Assembly (NCBI RefSeq): GCF_012986595.1
Contig: NZ_JAAQYM010000005.1
Coordinates: forward strand, 62,001 to 126,000
Origin: Pseudomonas koreensis
GTDB lineage: Bacteria > Pseudomonadota > Gammaproteobacteria > Pseudomonadales > Pseudomonadaceae
Length of the DNA: 64,000 nt
Reading direction: 5' to 3'
Each line of letters starts with the position of its first letter. Position 1 is the stretch's first letter. A model generated the notes under the pieces. The model saw only the letters and a program-made list of their open reading frames with translations, had not been told where the DNA came from and did no database searches. Position numbers and translations under genes: made by a program. This document shows positions 1-10,347 of the stretch, piece by piece.

Positions 1-2
1 GT

Positions 3-1313
3 CACACCTTCACCAGCACCGCGCACTACCGCCTCAAGGGCGAAGGCGAGATGTTCGGTGACAAGCCGGTCGAGCTGCTGTTCGTCGACCACATCGAGCA
101 CGGCCCGCTGCCATTCTCGCGTCTGGTATCGCTGAAGTGGCTGCCGGTCATGGCTACCAGCAACTACGAGCTGGAAAAGAGCCCGGCCACCGAAAAATGG
201 TTTGCCGCCACCAAAGGCGCCGCGCCGCTCAAAGGCGTGACCAGCATCGGCTACGACGAATCCACCACCAGCACCCTCGATCTGCTGCCGTTCGAAACAG
301 CGCTGGATGAGCAGTCGAGCCTGAAATTCTCCGGCCTGACCATGAACATCTCTGCCAGTGCCCAGGCGCAGAAGGTCAAGGCTGACGGTTACATGGACAG
401 TATGAAACTGGTCACTGTGGCGCAAGACCAGGCGCCGGTGCAGGTCGAACTCAACGGTCTGACCCTGGCCAGCAACCTCGCCAAGAGCAGCTACGGCTAC
501 TACACCGGGGAAAACACCCTCGAGCTGACCAACAGCAAAACTACCTTCGGGCCCAAGCAGTCGGTGCTCGGCGTGAAGAACTTCGAAATGAAGAACCTCA
601 CCGAAGAGAACGGCACCAACGCCTCCGGCCGCGCCGACTACCAGGTCGGCGAAGTCACTCTCAACGACAAGAAAATCGGTTCGGCCAGCATGGCCATGAG
701 CCTGAAGAACCTCGACATCCCGTCGACGATGTCGCTGATGCAGGTCTACCAGACCAAATTGCAACCGTACGAGAAGGAAGCGGCGGCCGCTGCCGAAGCC
801 GGCCTGCCAGCCCCGGAACTGAACCTGACCGAAGCCGAGTCGGCACAGGTCAAGGCTGACCTGCAGAAACTGCTGGGCGCCAGCCCTCAGATCGCCCTGG
901 AAAACCTGTCGCTGAAGACCGCCAACGGTGAAAGCCGCGCCAGTCTGGTGATCGACCTGGCCAAACCGCAGTCGATGGACCTGCCGCCGGATCAACTGGG
1001 CAAGCAGTTGATCGCGCTGCTGGACCTGAATATCCAGGTGTCCAAGCCAATGCTGATCGATCTGCTCAGTGTGCAGGCGCAACTCGACGGTCAGACCGAC
1101 GCCAAAGCCATCGTCGACCAGGCCAGCGCCGGTGCCGACATGTTCTCCGGCATGGCGGTCGGTTCGCAGCTGGCGACCATCGACGGCACCAATGTCGTGA
1201 CCAAGCTGCATTACGCCGCCAATCAGGTGGAATTCAACGGCCAGAAAATGACCGTCGAGCAGTTCGTCGGCTTCCTGATGAGCAAGTTCGCTGGCGTCAC
1301 GCAAGTGCAGTAA
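3..1313 (+). CDS. DUF945 (YdgA-like) family protein, 5' end outside the window
   Basis: The reading frame is open from base 3, so the gene begins before the window and the first internal ATG (51) is not the start. The visible part (about 437 codons) is rich in short alternating strands and Asn/Ser/Thr, with an Ala/Glu-rich helical stretch near the middle, as in the DUF945/YdgA family of periplasmic or membrane-anchored proteins of unknown function. The signal sequence, if any, lies upstream. A good intrinsic terminator follows the stop codon, so the transcript probably ends here. The family assignment rests on overall pattern and the function is unknown. Confidence 0.7.
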   Translation, partial: HTFTSTAHYRLKGEGEMFGDKPVELLFVDHIEHGPLPFSRLVSLKWLPVMATSNYELEKSPATEKWFAATKGAAPLKGVTSIGYDESTTSTLDLLPFETALDEQSSLKFSGLTMNISASAQAQKVKADGYMDSMKLVTVAQDQAPVQVELNGLTLASNLAKSSYGYYTGENTLELTNSKTTFGPKQSVLGVKNFEMKNLTEENGTNASGRADYQVGEVTLNDKKIGSASMAMSLKNLDIPSTMSLMQVYQTKLQPYEKEAAAAAEAGLPAPELNLTEAESAQVKADLQKLLGASPQIALENLSLKTANGESRASLVIDLAKPQSMDLPPDQLGKQLIALLDLNIQVSKPMLIDLLSVQAQLDGQTDAKAIVDQASAGADMFSGMAVGSQLATIDGTNVVTKLHYAANQVEFNGQKMTVEQFVGFLMSKFAGVTQVQ

Positions 1314-1331
1314 TACTGCGTTCTAAATAGC

Positions 1332-1370
1332 AACGCCCGGCCTCTGTATCCCGCAGACGCCGGGCGTTTT
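1332..1370 (+). terminator. Intrinsic terminator after the DUF945 gene
   Basis: A perfect 10-bp stem, AACGCCCGGC (1332-1341) pairing with GCCGGGCGTT (1359-1368), with a 17-base loop and running into TTTT. It lies 18 bases after the stop codon. Confidence 0.85.
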
Positions 1371-1561
1371 GCTGTCTGGTATTCGGCTTTTCGGCTGAGC
1401 CGGCACCTCGATTCTGAACAATTATTGTGTTCTGGATATTCGACTACGCTTGCATGCAAGACTGCCTGACTAAGCTTGGCCGAGTGCTCTCGACTCGGCC
1501 GCCGTTACTAATGGGCAAGGGGGGCATTGCGACCCGGCTGGCCATGTAAGGATGCTGACGA

Positions 1562-4042
1562 ATGCCGCGTATTGATGTGCCTGTTTTACATCGTGGTTTA
1601 CGCCCGTTGTTTCGCGTCGCGCTGTGCAGCCAGTTGCTCTGGCCGGCACTGGCGTTTGCCGATACGCCCTATGATCAGATGGTGCGTGATGCCCGTGCCG
1701 GGCAGACCACGCCTGCGCTGAACGTACTGCGTCAGGTGCCGCCCGGCCAGGCGACCACCGGCCAGATCAGCGATCACCTGCAGATCGCCAGTTGGGCAGG
1801 CCTGGATGCCGAAGTGGTGCAGGTCTATGAAACCCAGGGCCGTGACCGGGCGCTGCCGGTGCAGGCCCTGACCGCCACCGCCCGTGCCTACCGCAACCTC
1901 AAGCGTTGGGATCAGGCCACCCAGGTCTACAACAAGGCCCTGGCCCTGGAACCGGACAACGCCGACCTGCAATTGGGGCTGGCCCTGACGCAGGCGGACT
2001 CGGGCAAACCCGACGAAGCCGTAGCCCGCGCCAAGGCGCTGGTTGCCGCCAAACCGGATGATGCCTCCCGTCGTCTCGCGCTGGGCTATGCCCTGACACG
2101 CGCCGGCAAGCAGTACGACGCCCTGTTTGAATACGATCAAGCGTTCATCCGCGCCGGCAGCAAGCCGGACGTCGCCCGTGAATACGTGGTCGCCCTGCAA
2201 AAGGCGCGTCTGCCAGAACCGGCGCTGCGTCTGGCCAATCAACGTCCCGGGCTGATCGACCCGGTGACCCTGCGCCGCCTCGAAGGCGACTTGGCCGCCG
2301 AGCGCGTGCGTCTGGCGGAATTCGCCTCGCGCAGCGAAAAAGAACGCTACGTGATTGCCGATCGCGCGCTGGCCGATTACGACAAGTTGCTTGCCACCTG
2401 GACCCCGGACGCCAGTGCCCACGAAGACGTGACTCGCTGGCGCATCGACCGCATGGGCGCGCTCAAGGCCCGCGCGCGCACCGCGGATGTCATCAGCGAG
2501 TATCAGAAGCTGCAGGCCGAAGGCGTGAAGATTCCGACCTACGCCCTGCGTTGGGTGGCGGCGTCGTACCTGGATCAGCGCCAGCCGGAAATCGCCACCG
2601 ATCTGTATCGCCAGGTGCTGTCGGCGCCGGACGCCGATGCCGGCGATCGCCTCGAAGACAGCACGGCGCTGTATTACTCGCTGCTGGAACGCGACCGCGC
2701 CGAAGAGGCGCGCAAAGTCGCCGAGGATCTGGCCAAGAGCCAGAAACCGCGGGTCGAACTCAAGGGCCTGCCCATCGGCAACCCCAACGACGAATGGATG
2801 GACGCCCAGCAACTGGCGGCGCAGGCCGGCACCTACGGCTCCGACCTGCCGCACGGTGAGGAGCGCCTGCAAACACTGGTCGATCAGGCTCCGGGCAACG
2901 TCGGCCTGCGTCTGGCCCAGGCCGACCTGTATCTGGCCCGACAGTGGCCACGCCGCGCTGAAATCCAGCTCAAGGAAACCGAGAGCATGGTGCCCCGCGA
3001 CATGGGCCTTGAAGTGGCCCAGGCGCGCACCGCGATGACCCTGCAGGAATGGCGGCAGATGGATGCGCTGACCGATGACGTGGTCGAGCGTTTCCCGGAC
3101 AACCGTCAGGTGCAGCGCGCGGCCCGTGAGCGCGAAGTCCACGACATGTCCGAACTGCGCGTCGAAGCCTACGGCGGCAAGGCCAATGGCGGCGGCAACA
3201 GCGGTGCCGGTGCGGTCAGCGGCAGCCGCGACTTCGGCATTCAGAGCACCCTCTACAGTCCGCCAATCGATGAAGACTGGCGCGTGTTCGTGGGGGCCGG
3301 TTATGCCACCGGCGATTTTGCTGAAGGCACCGGCACCGACCGCTTCCAGCGCGTTGGCCTGGAACGGCGCACCCGCGACATGAGCCTGGAAGCCGAAGTC
3401 TCCAACCACGACTACGGTTACGGCGCCAAACAGGGCGCGCGCATCGCGATTGCCCGCGACATCAACGATCACTGGCAGTACGGCGGCAGCTTCGCCTACC
3501 TGTCGGCCGAGACGCCGTTGCGTGCGCTCAACAGCGACATCAAGGCCAACGGCGGTAACGCATTCATTCGCTGGCGCGCCAACGAGAGCCGCGAGTGGAA
3601 ATTCTCCGTCAGCCCATCGCACTTCAGCGACGGCAACAACCGGGTCGAAGCCTTGCTCACTGGACGTGAGGGCGTTTATAGCGCGCCGAACGTGCAGGTC
3701 GATGCCGGTCTGGAAGTCGGCACCAGCCACAACTCCCTGTCCGAGGACGTGCCGTACTTCAACCCGAAGTCGGACTTCAGCGTCATGCCGACGGTCAACG
3801 TCAACCATGTGCTCTACCACCGTTACGAAACCTCGTGGAGCCAGCAGTTCCAGGCCGGCGCGGGCACTTACAGCCAGCGTGATTACGGCACCGGCGGCAT
3901 GGCGATGCTCGGTTATGGCCAGCGTTATGCCTGGAACGACGTGTTCGAGGTGGGCGGTTTGTTCAGTGTGATCAACCGGCCCTACGACGGTGATCGGGAG
4001 ACCGATCTGCGTCTGCTCGTCGACCTCACTTTCCGCTTCTAG
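1562..4042 (+). CDS. pgaA: PgaA, outer membrane porin for poly-N-acetylglucosamine export
   Basis: 826 residues, the usual size for PgaA. A signal peptide with a basic start (two Arg-rich turns), hydrophobic core and AFA-D cleavage site spans residues 1-33. Residues about 40-500 are helical repeats of TPR type (for example the repeat containing ALALEPDNADLQLGLAL). The last 300 residues are a beta-barrel and end in a C-terminal Phe (LTFRF), as expected for outer membrane insertion. PgaA guides partly deacetylated poly-beta-1,6-GlcNAc (PNAG) through the outer membrane. It is the first gene of pgaABCD and only 12 bases separate it from the probable pgaB ATG. The start was chosen because a TAAGGA ribosome site lies just upstream and the signal peptide fits it. 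Confidence 0.93.
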   Translation: MPRIDVPVLHRGLRPLFRVALCSQLLWPALAFADTPYDQMVRDARAGQTTPALNVLRQVPPGQATTGQISDHLQIASWAGLDAEVVQVYETQGRDRALPVQALTATARAYRNLKRWDQATQVYNKALALEPDNADLQLGLALTQADSGKPDEAVARAKALVAAKPDDASRRLALGYALTRAGKQYDALFEYDQAFIRAGSKPDVAREYVVALQKARLPEPALRLANQRPGLIDPVTLRRLEGDLAAERVRLAEFASRSEKERYVIADRALADYDKLLATWTPDASAHEDVTRWRIDRMGALKARARTADVISEYQKLQAEGVKIPTYALRWVAASYLDQRQPEIATDLYRQVLSAPDADAGDRLEDSTALYYSLLERDRAEEARKVAEDLAKSQKPRVELKGLPIGNPNDEWMDAQQLAAQAGTYGSDLPHGEERLQTLVDQAPGNVGLRLAQADLYLARQWPRRAEIQLKETESMVPRDMGLEVAQARTAMTLQEWRQMDALTDDVVERFPDNRQVQRAAREREVHDMSELRVEAYGGKANGGGNSGAGAVSGSRDFGIQSTLYSPPIDEDWRVFVGAGYATGDFAEGTGTDRFQRVGLERRTRDMSLEAEVSNHDYGYGAKQGARIAIARDINDHWQYGGSFAYLSAETPLRALNSDIKANGGNAFIRWRANESREWKFSVSPSHFSDGNNRVEALLTGREGVYSAPNVQVDAGLEVGTSHNSLSEDVPYFNPKSDFSVMPTVNVNHVLYHRYETSWSQQFQAGAGTYSQRDYGTGGMAMLGYGQRYAWNDVFEVGGLFSVINRPYDGDRETDLRLLVDLTFRF

Positions 4043-4054
4043 AAGAGTTTGAAG

Positions 4055-6052
4055 ATGCCTTTGATGACGCGTTTCATCCTTCTGCTGGGAGTGCTGCTGA
4101 TCAGCGCCTGCGCCCAGCAAGCCCCGGCCTTCGCGCCGCCGTCGCAACGTCCGGTGGCGGCCAATGAAAAACCATGGCCGAAAAACCATGTGCTGGGCAT
4201 CGCCTATCACGATGTCGAAGACCGCGACCCCGATCAGGCCGTGGTGGCCGTGCGCACCGAGCGCATGATCGAGCAGCTCGCGTGGCTGCGCGAGAACGGC
4301 TACAGGCCGGTCACCGTCGATCAGATCATGGCCGCACGCAAGGGCGGCCCGGAACTGCCGCCCAAAGCGATCCTGCTCAGCTTCGACGACGGTTATTCGA
4401 GCTTCTACACCCGCGTGCTGCCGGTGCTGCGTGCCTATAACTGGCACGCCTTGCTGGCGCCGGTGGGCACCTGGATCGATACGCCCCTTAATCAACCCGT
4501 GGATTTCGCCGGTGCGCCGCGAGCGCGCTCGGACTTCCTGACCTGGGACCAGGTGCGCGAGATCTCGCAATCGGGGCTGGTGGAAATCGCCGCCCACACC
4601 GACGCCAGTCACAAAGGCATCCTCGCCAACCCGCAGGGCAACATGCAGCCAGCGGCGGCGACTCGTCGCTACGATCCGGTCACCAAGCGCTATGAGTCCG
4701 AAGAGGATTTCCGCGCACGGATCCGCAACGACGTCGCGACCATCTCGGAAAAGATCCGCAAGGTCACCGGCAAGAAGCCGCGCATCTGGGTCTGGCCGTA
4801 CGGCACGGCGGACGGTACTTCGCTGACCGTGGTCGGCGAGCAGGGCTACGAAATGGCCCTGACCCTGGACGACGGTCTCGACGCCCTCGACAACCTGATG
4901 AGCAGCCCGCGCTTCCTGGTGGCCTCCGATCCCGACGGCGAGCATTTCGCCAACAGCGTCGTCGGGGTGCAGTCGGACTTCACCATGCGCGTGGTCCACG
5001 TCGATCTCGACAACGTCTATGACCCGGATCCGGCGCAGCAGGAAATCAACCTCGGCAAGCTGATCCAGCGCATGGCCGACATGGGCGCCAACACGGTGTT
5101 CCTGCAAGCCTTCGCCGATCCGAAGGGTGACGGGCTGGTGCACTCGTTGTACTTCCCCAACCGTCACCTGCCGGTGCGCGCCGACATCTTCGACCGTGTG
5201 GCCTGGCAGCTGCGCACCCGCGCCCATGTGAAGGTGTTCGCCTGGATGCCGGTGCTCAGTTTCGGCCTCGACTCAAAGCTGCCGCGCGTGACCCGTTGGG
5301 ATCCGAAGACCGGAACCACGTCGGTCGATCCGGATCAGTACCGGCGCCTGTCGCCGTTCGATCCGCAAGTACGGCGGATCATTGGCGAGATCTACGAAGA
5401 CGTGGCGCGCCTGACCTCGGTCGACGGCATTCTTTACCACGACGACGCGGTGCTCTCGGACTTCGAAGACGCCAGTCCGCAGGCCTTGAAAGCCTACGCC
5501 GCACAGGGTTTGCCGGGATCGATTGCCGCTTTGCGCGAGGATCCGGCCGCCCTGCAGCGCTGGACGCGCTTCAAGAGCCAATACCTGATCGACTTCACCA
5601 ATGAACTGACTGCCAAGGTCCGGGCGATCCGTGGCCCGCAGGTGCTGACCGCACGCAACATCTTTGCCGAACCGATCCTCAATCCGGACAGCGAAGCCTG
5701 GTTTGCGCAGAACCTCGACGACTTCCTCGTGACCTACGACTGGACGGCGCCGATGGCCATGCCGTTGATGGAGAAACAGACCCCGGCGCAATCCGGCCCG
5801 TGGCTCGAAGCACTGGTGGCGAAGATCAAGCAGCGCCCCGGTGCACTGGATCGCACAGTGTTCGAACTGCAGGCCCGCGACTGGACGAAAAAAGACCAGG
5901 CCGACATCGACGGCGCCCAACTGGCCGACTGGATGGGCCGGCTCAAGCGTCAGGGCGCGACCAGCTTCGGCTACTACCCGGACAACTTCCTCGACAACCT
6001 GCCGGACCTGAAAACCGTAAGGCCTGCGCTCTCCAACAAATGGAACCCATGA
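4055..6052 (+). CDS. pgaB: PgaB, PNAG N-deacetylase / glycoside hydrolase lipoprotein
   Basis: I place the start at ATG 4055 rather than the in-frame TTG at 4049, because AGAAGAG (4041-4047) is then correctly spaced. A lipoprotein signal ends in ISAC with Cys19. Residues about 45-300 form a CE4 polysaccharide deacetylase domain with the YHD motif (51-53), the SFDDG motif (Asp111-Asp112) and a downstream AAHTDASH metal-binding stretch. From about residue 310 ([10 protein letters not shown]) comes the C-terminal hydrolase-like domain typical of PgaB. The protein deacetylates PNAG in the periplasm so that PgaA can export it. The pgaC ATG follows one base after the stop. Confidence 0.93.
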   Translation: MPLMTRFILLLGVLLISACAQQAPAFAPPSQRPVAANEKPWPKNHVLGIAYHDVEDRDPDQAVVAVRTERMIEQLAWLRENGYRPVTVDQIMAARKGGPELPPKAILLSFDDGYSSFYTRVLPVLRAYNWHALLAPVGTWIDTPLNQPVDFAGAPRARSDFLTWDQVREISQSGLVEIAAHTDASHKGILANPQGNMQPAAATRRYDPVTKRYESEEDFRARIRNDVATISEKIRKVTGKKPRIWVWPYGTADGTSLTVVGEQGYEMALTLDDGLDALDNLMSSPRFLVASDPDGEHFANSVVGVQSDFTMRVVHVDLDNVYDPDPAQQEINLGKLIQRMADMGANTVFLQAFADPKGDGLVHSLYFPNRHLPVRADIFDRVAWQLRTRAHVKVFAWMPVLSFGLDSKLPRVTRWDPKTGTTSVDPDQYRRLSPFDPQVRRIIGEIYEDVARLTSVDGILYHDDAVLSDFEDASPQALKAYAAQGLPGSIAALREDPAALQRWTRFKSQYLIDFTNELTAKVRAIRGPQVLTARNIFAEPILNPDSEAWFAQNLDDFLVTYDWTAPMAMPLMEKQTPAQSGPWLEALVAKIKQRPGALDRTVFELQARDWTKKDQADIDGAQLADWMGRLKRQGATSFGYYPDNFLDNLPDLKTVRPALSNKWNP

Positions 6053-6053
6053 C

Positions 6054-7409
6054 ATGCTGGATAGACTGTTAGCCCTGCTTGTTCTGGCGCTCGTCCTCGG
6101 CGTGCCGCTGGGGTTGATCTTCCTGGTCACCGGGCAGTTCCTGATGGACTTCGTGTTCTTCTACCCGTTGTTCATGTCCGGCCTGTGGATTGCCGGCGGC
6201 CTGTATTTCTGGCTGCACTGGGAACGCCATTGGCCGTGGCAGGACGACACCCTGCCGCCGCCACTGGAAGGCGAGCCGCTGATCTCGATCCTGATTCCTT
6301 GCTACAACGAAGGCGAAAACGCCGCTGACACCATTCACGCGGCGCTGGCCCAGCACTACCCGAACATCGAGGTCATCGCGATCAACGACGGTTCCAAGGA
6401 CAACACCGCCGAAGTGCTCGACCGGCTCGCCCAGGAAGATCCACGGTTGCGGGTCCTGCATCTGGCGGAAAACCAGGGCAAGGCCGTGGCCCTGCGCATG
6501 GGCGCGATTGCTGCGCGCAGCGAATATCTGGTGTGCATCGACGGTGACGCGCTGCTGGCGCCGAATACCGCGGCCTATCTGGTGGCACCGATGCTCGATA
6601 ATGCGCGGCTTGGCGCGGTGACCGGCAACCCACGGATTCGCACGCGTTCGACCCTGGTCGGGCGGGTGCAGGTCGGTGAGTTCTCCTCGATCATCGGCCT
6701 GATCAAGCGTACGCAACGGGTGTTCGGACGGATCTTTACCGTCTCCGGCGTCATCGTCGCGTTCCGCCGTACCGCGTTGAACCGGGTCGGCTACTGGAGC
6801 CCGGACATGATCACCGAAGACATCGACATCAGCTGGAAGCTGCAGCTCGATCACTGGAGCATCTTCTACGAGCCGCGGGCGCTGTGCTGGATCCTCATGC
6901 CGGAAACCCTGCGTGGCCTGTGGAAGCAGCGCCTGCGCTGGGCCCAGGGCGGTGCCGAGGTGCTGTTCAAGAATATTCGCGGGATCTGGCAATACCGCCA
7001 TCGTTACCTGTGGCCGCTGCTGTTCGAATACTGCCTGTCGACCGGTTGGGCCTTCACCTTCCTGCTGTCGGTGATTTTCTGGGCGGTGGGCAAGTTCGTG
7101 GTCATGCCGGAGTCGATTGCCGTGCATCACCTGATGCCGCCGGCGTTCACCGGATTGCTGCTGGCCTTCGTCTGCCTGGTGCAGTTCGCTGTCAGCATCA
7201 TTATCGACCGACGCTATGAGCCGGGGCTGGGCAGAACCATGTTCTGGGTGGTCTGGTACCCGATCGCCTTCTGGCTGGTCAGTCTGCTCACCACATTGGT
7301 CAGTTTTCCCAAAGTGTTGTTTGGTCAACATCAGAAGCGTGCGCGCTGGGTCAGTCCTGATCGCGGCATCAAGCCGGTCGGGGACGACGAAGAGGAGGTC
7401 ATCAAATGA
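6054..7409 (+). CDS. pgaC: PgaC, PNAG synthase (GT2 family glycosyltransferase)
   Basis: 451 residues. Two membrane segments (about 5-27 and 33-53) precede a family 2 glycosyltransferase domain with [12 protein letters not shown] (78-89), DGSKDN (112-117), the DGD metal/UDP-sugar motif (163-165), TED (254-256, catalytic base region) and QRLRW (292-296). More membrane helices follow (about 310-430). It polymerises UDP-GlcNAc into beta-1,6-linked PNAG and moves the chain across the inner membrane together with PgaD. It is coupled to pgaB (one base apart) and overlaps pgaD by four bases (ATGA). Confidence 0.95.
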   Translation: MLDRLLALLVLALVLGVPLGLIFLVTGQFLMDFVFFYPLFMSGLWIAGGLYFWLHWERHWPWQDDTLPPPLEGEPLISILIPCYNEGENAADTIHAALAQHYPNIEVIAINDGSKDNTAEVLDRLAQEDPRLRVLHLAENQGKAVALRMGAIAARSEYLVCIDGDALLAPNTAAYLVAPMLDNARLGAVTGNPRIRTRSTLVGRVQVGEFSSIIGLIKRTQRVFGRIFTVSGVIVAFRRTALNRVGYWSPDMITEDIDISWKLQLDHWSIFYEPRALCWILMPETLRGLWKQRLRWAQGGAEVLFKNIRGIWQYRHRYLWPLLFEYCLSTGWAFTFLLSVIFWAVGKFVVMPESIAVHHLMPPAFTGLLLAFVCLVQFAVSIIIDRRYEPGLGRTMFWVVWYPIAFWLVSLLTTLVSFPKVLFGQHQKRARWVSPDRGIKPVGDDEEEVIK

Positions 7410-7939
7410 AAATCATCCGGACCCGCCAGCGACCCTTCCTGGTGGTGGTCGATGTGATCCTCACCGTAGTGGCCTGGGTCGGCCTGCTGTTTCTGCTGAT
7501 ACGCGGGCTGTGGCCGCTGATCGAGACTCACGCTGCAGGCCCGCGAATCGACAACTCGGCGTTCGAGGCCCTCGGAACGTTGCAGATCTACCTGTGGGTG
7601 GCGCTGGTCAACGCGGTGATCCTCATCGGCTGGGCGCGCTATCAGCAGCGCAAGAGCAGAAGCTTCGCCCAGCGTCGATTGCCGGCGCCGGTGGTCGATG
7701 ACGAAGGGCTGAGCAAGAGTTTCCGGCTGTGCGATGACCGCTTGCAGAAACTGCGCACTCCGGGGGTGATGACCATCCACAATGATCAGGAAGGTGACAT
7801 CAGCCATGTGGTGCTGAACTTCCGACCGCTGCAGCCGGCGGAATTGCCGCCACCGCTGGCGCCGCTGGAGCACCCGCGGGTGATCTTTCTGCACGCCGAG
7901 GACGACGACAACCGTGATCCGGTGAATCGTCTTACCTGA
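7406..7939 (+). CDS. pgaD: PgaD, PNAG synthase accessory membrane protein
   Basis: 177 residues with two transmembrane helices near the N-terminus (about 10-32 and 60-80), then a cytoplasmic tail. This matches PgaD, the small partner of PgaC. In E. coli the PgaC-PgaD complex is activated by cyclic di-GMP binding; whether that holds here is an inference, but two cyclic di-GMP enzymes are encoded within 16 kb. The ATG overlaps the pgaC stop. This version carries a longer C-terminal tail than I expect for the E. coli protein (a Pro/Leu-rich stretch then an acidic end). Confidence 0.88.
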   Translation: MKIIRTRQRPFLVVVDVILTVVAWVGLLFLLIRGLWPLIETHAAGPRIDNSAFEALGTLQIYLWVALVNAVILIGWARYQQRKSRSFAQRRLPAPVVDDEGLSKSFRLCDDRLQKLRTPGVMTIHNDQEGDISHVVLNFRPLQPAELPPPLAPLEHPRVIFLHAEDDDNRDPVNRLT

Positions 7940-7953
7940 ACGACGATTCCTCT

Positions 7954-8024
7954 GTAGGCGCTGCCGCAGGCTGCGATCTGTTGATTTTAAAGATCAAAAG
8001 ATCGCAGCCTGCGGCAGCTCCTAC
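7954..8024. repeat. REP pair, GTAGGAGCTGCCGCAGG family
   Basis: Two inverted copies of the REP core (GTAGGCGCTGCCGCAGGCTG variant and its complement ending in GCAGCTCCTAC) flank a short AT-rich centre. It lies between the convergent pgaD and oxidoreductase genes, where it may also stop transcription from both sides. Confidence 0.85.
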
Positions 8025-8036
8025 ATTGTTCAGCAT

Positions 8037-9560
8037 TCAGCTGCGGATCAGCTTCCACGCTTCTTCCATCGCCAGCGGCTGTTTCATCCGTTCGGCGAGC
8101 ATTGCCATCTCCCGCTCCCTCTCACACGCCACTGCCGCTACAACCCTGCCGTTCCTGCCAAACAGCCCAAGGAAAGGCGGATGTTCAGGCTCGCCGATGA
8201 ACTCGATTTCATCCCAATGCTCGGCATGGCCGAGATAGTCGTAGTTCCTGCCGAAATGCCAAGTCCAGAAAAACGGCACATCCAGATAATGCTCGTCCGC
8301 GCCCAGCATGTTGGCGGCGGCGATGCGCGCATGCTGTTGGGCCAGGCGCCAGTGTTCGATGCGTTGCGGCTGGCCATTGAGGATGAACGTGGCGATATCG
8401 CCAATCGCCCACAGGCCATCGGCGACGCGCAGACTGGCGTCGACACGCAGCGACTGGTCTTTCTCCCGGGGCAGCGACGCGAAAGCCTCGGTGGCCGGGT
8501 GTACCCCGACCCCCGCCAGCACCAGGTCTGCCGACAGGCGTAAACCATTGTCCAGCAACACCGCCTCTACGTTGCCGTCGCCGGTGATTTCCCGGGCTTC
8601 GTGGTCGGTGATGAATTTCACCCCGTGTTGTTCATGCAGCGCACGGATCGCCTTGCCCACGGCTTCGCCGAATTGCGCGGCGAACGGGATGGCGTGGCGG
8701 GCGATGACCGTGACGTCGAGGCCGAACTGGCGCAGCGCGGAAGCGCATTCGAGGGCGATGAAGCTGTCGCCGATGATCACCGCACGTTGCTCGGGGCTGG
8801 CCGCGCGCATGATCTGTTCGGCCTGGGCTTTCGAGCGCAGGACAAACACTTGCGGCAGATCGGCGCCGGGCAGTTGCAGCGGGTTGGGCTCGCCGCCGGT
8901 GGCGAGCACTGCCGCGTCGTAGCGCAGGGATTGGCCGTCGTGCAAATGCAGGATTTTTGCCGAAGCGTCGAGGGCCGTGATTTCGCCTTGTTGGCGTTCG
9001 ATGCGCTGCTCTTTATAAAAATCTTCATCGCGCAGCGGCGGGGTTTCTTGCGCGGTCATTTCGCCGGCGAGGACAAATTTGCTCAGCACCGTACGGTCGT
9101 AACCGGCATCCGCTTCACGGTCGATCATCACGATGCGGCCACCAAAACCTTTCTCCCTCAGTGCCGCCGCACACGCGGTGCCGGCTGCACCTGCGCCGAC
9201 AATCACGAACGTGCGCGGATCATCCGCTGGCGGCGTGTGCGCATCCGGCAACGGCTGATCATCAACCCACACCTCATCGCCCCGTAACTCCAGTGGATAA
9301 CGCTTGAGGCTGTCGAGGGCCGGCGGTTCGCACAACGCGCCGTCTTCGGCGCGAAACGCAGCCTTGTGCCAGGGGCAGATCAGGCGTCCTTGACACAGCG
9401 CACCGTCCGCCAGCGGCGCGCCGGCGTGTGGGCATTCGCCCTGGAAGGCCCGTAGCTGGCCGTTTGTGCGCAGCAGGACAATCTTGCAGTCGCCGATTTC
9501 GACCTGCAGGCCACGGTCTTCAGGGACATCGGCGAAACGGGCGACGCGGTGCAGGGACAT
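8037..9560 (-). CDS. Rieske ferredoxin / FAD-dependent NAD(P)H oxidoreductase fusion (AIF-like)
   Basis: The start is set at 9560 (MSLHRVARF) because GAGGAAG lies 6 bases before it; this gives 507 residues. Residues 1-100 form a Rieske [2Fe-2S] domain with Cys43-x-His45 and Cys62-x2-His65. Then comes a FAD/NAD(P)H pyridine nucleotide-disulfide reductase fold with a VGAGAAGTA dinucleotide motif (about 115) and a second NAD-binding motif. The order Rieske plus reductase resembles AIFM3-type proteins and ferredoxin reductases of dioxygenases. No oxygenase or cytochrome partner gene is adjacent, so the electron acceptor is unknown. It is transcribed against pgaABCD and divergently from the PEBP gene. 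Confidence 0.85.
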   Translation of the reverse strand: MSLHRVARFADVPEDRGLQVEIGDCKIVLLRTNGQLRAFQGECPHAGAPLADGALCQGRLICPWHKAAFRAEDGALCEPPALDSLKRYPLELRGDEVWVDDQPLPDAHTPPADDPRTFVIVGAGAAGTACAAALREKGFGGRIVMIDREADAGYDRTVLSKFVLAGEMTAQETPPLRDEDFYKEQRIERQQGEITALDASAKILHLHDGQSLRYDAAVLATGGEPNPLQLPGADLPQVFVLRSKAQAEQIMRAASPEQRAVIIGDSFIALECASALRQFGLDVTVIARHAIPFAAQFGEAVGKAIRALHEQHGVKFITDHEAREITGDGNVEAVLLDNGLRLSADLVLAGVGVHPATEAFASLPREKDQSLRVDASLRVADGLWAIGDIATFILNGQPQRIEHWRLAQQHARIAAANMLGADEHYLDVPFFWTWHFGRNYDYLGHAEHWDEIEFIGEPEHPPFLGLFGRNGRVVAAVACEREREMAMLAERMKQPLAMEEAWKLIRS

Positions 9561-9699
9561 GTTCGACTTCCTCGCGGGTATTTCTCTTACGAGTTTGTGC
9601 AGCAATGCGAGGTTCAGCCAATTGCCACTGCCATGGCACGAACGGTACAGCTATAGTTTGCAGGCCGACGAAGGCCCAACTGCACAAGGTACTCCCGGA

Positions 9700-10260
9700 A
9701 TGACCCGATTGACCTCTCTCAACCCTTGGCTGGCGGCCGTTGCCGTCGCCCTTTGCGTGCAGTTTCCGGCGCAGGCGGCCGAGCGCTTTACCCTCGACAT
9801 CCCCGGTGTCTCGGACAACCGCCTGTTCACCTCGGCCGCAGCGAGTGATGCAGCCGGTTGCGGTGGCAAGAACCAGTCGCCGGCCCTGGCCTGGAACGCT
9901 GGCCCCAGCGGCACGCAGAGCTACGCGATCGTCATGCACGATCCGGACGGCCAGAAAGGCGCGGGTGTTGATCACTGGATTCACTACGGCATCAAGGCCA
10001 CCACCCGGCAGATTCCGGCCGGTGTCGGCGCCAAATCCAACCTCGAAGGCGTGGGCGGCACCAACAGCAAGGGCACCACACATTACATCGGGCCATGCCC
10101 ACCGGTTGGTGACAGCGCCCACCACTACATCATCCAGATCTACGCCCTCGACCTGGCCCCGGACGCCTTGCCCGCCGGCCTGACCCGCGCCGAACTGATG
10201 GACAAGATCAAAGGCCACGTACTGCGTAACAGCAGCGTGGTGCGGCGTTATCACCGCTGA
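9700..10260 (+). CDS. YbhB/YbcL-type PEBP (Raf kinase inhibitor-like) secreted protein
   Basis: 186 residues from ATG 9700; the frame extends upstream to 9466 but that part overlaps the divergent gene and lacks a ribosome site. A signal peptide ends at AQA-A (about residue 26). The mature part has the phosphatidylethanolamine-binding fold pattern with the ligand-site segments NQSPALAWN, HDPDGQKG, GVDHWIHYGI and YIGPCPP. Bacterial members have no firmly established role. The protein is predicted periplasmic. Confidence 0.87.
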   Translation: MTRLTSLNPWLAAVAVALCVQFPAQAAERFTLDIPGVSDNRLFTSAAASDAAGCGGKNQSPALAWNAGPSGTQSYAIVMHDPDGQKGAGVDHWIHYGIKATTRQIPAGVGAKSNLEGVGGTNSKGTTHYIGPCPPVGDSAHHYIIQIYALDLAPDALPAGLTRAELMDKIKGHVLRNSSVVRRYHR

Positions 10261-10347
10261 AAATAATTCGGCGGCGTTTAACCCGAACTGAAGGGGCTGC
10301 CCGTCTCAGAGGATGAATGGATCACTTTCATCCCGAGGTCAGCCCCC

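Noticed and set aside
1598..5227. 1209-codon open frame on the minus strand opposite pgaA and pgaB
   Set aside because: It is the antisense shadow of high-GC genes; its translation is Arg/Gly/Val/His-rich low-complexity sequence with no family pattern, while the plus strand genes are clear.
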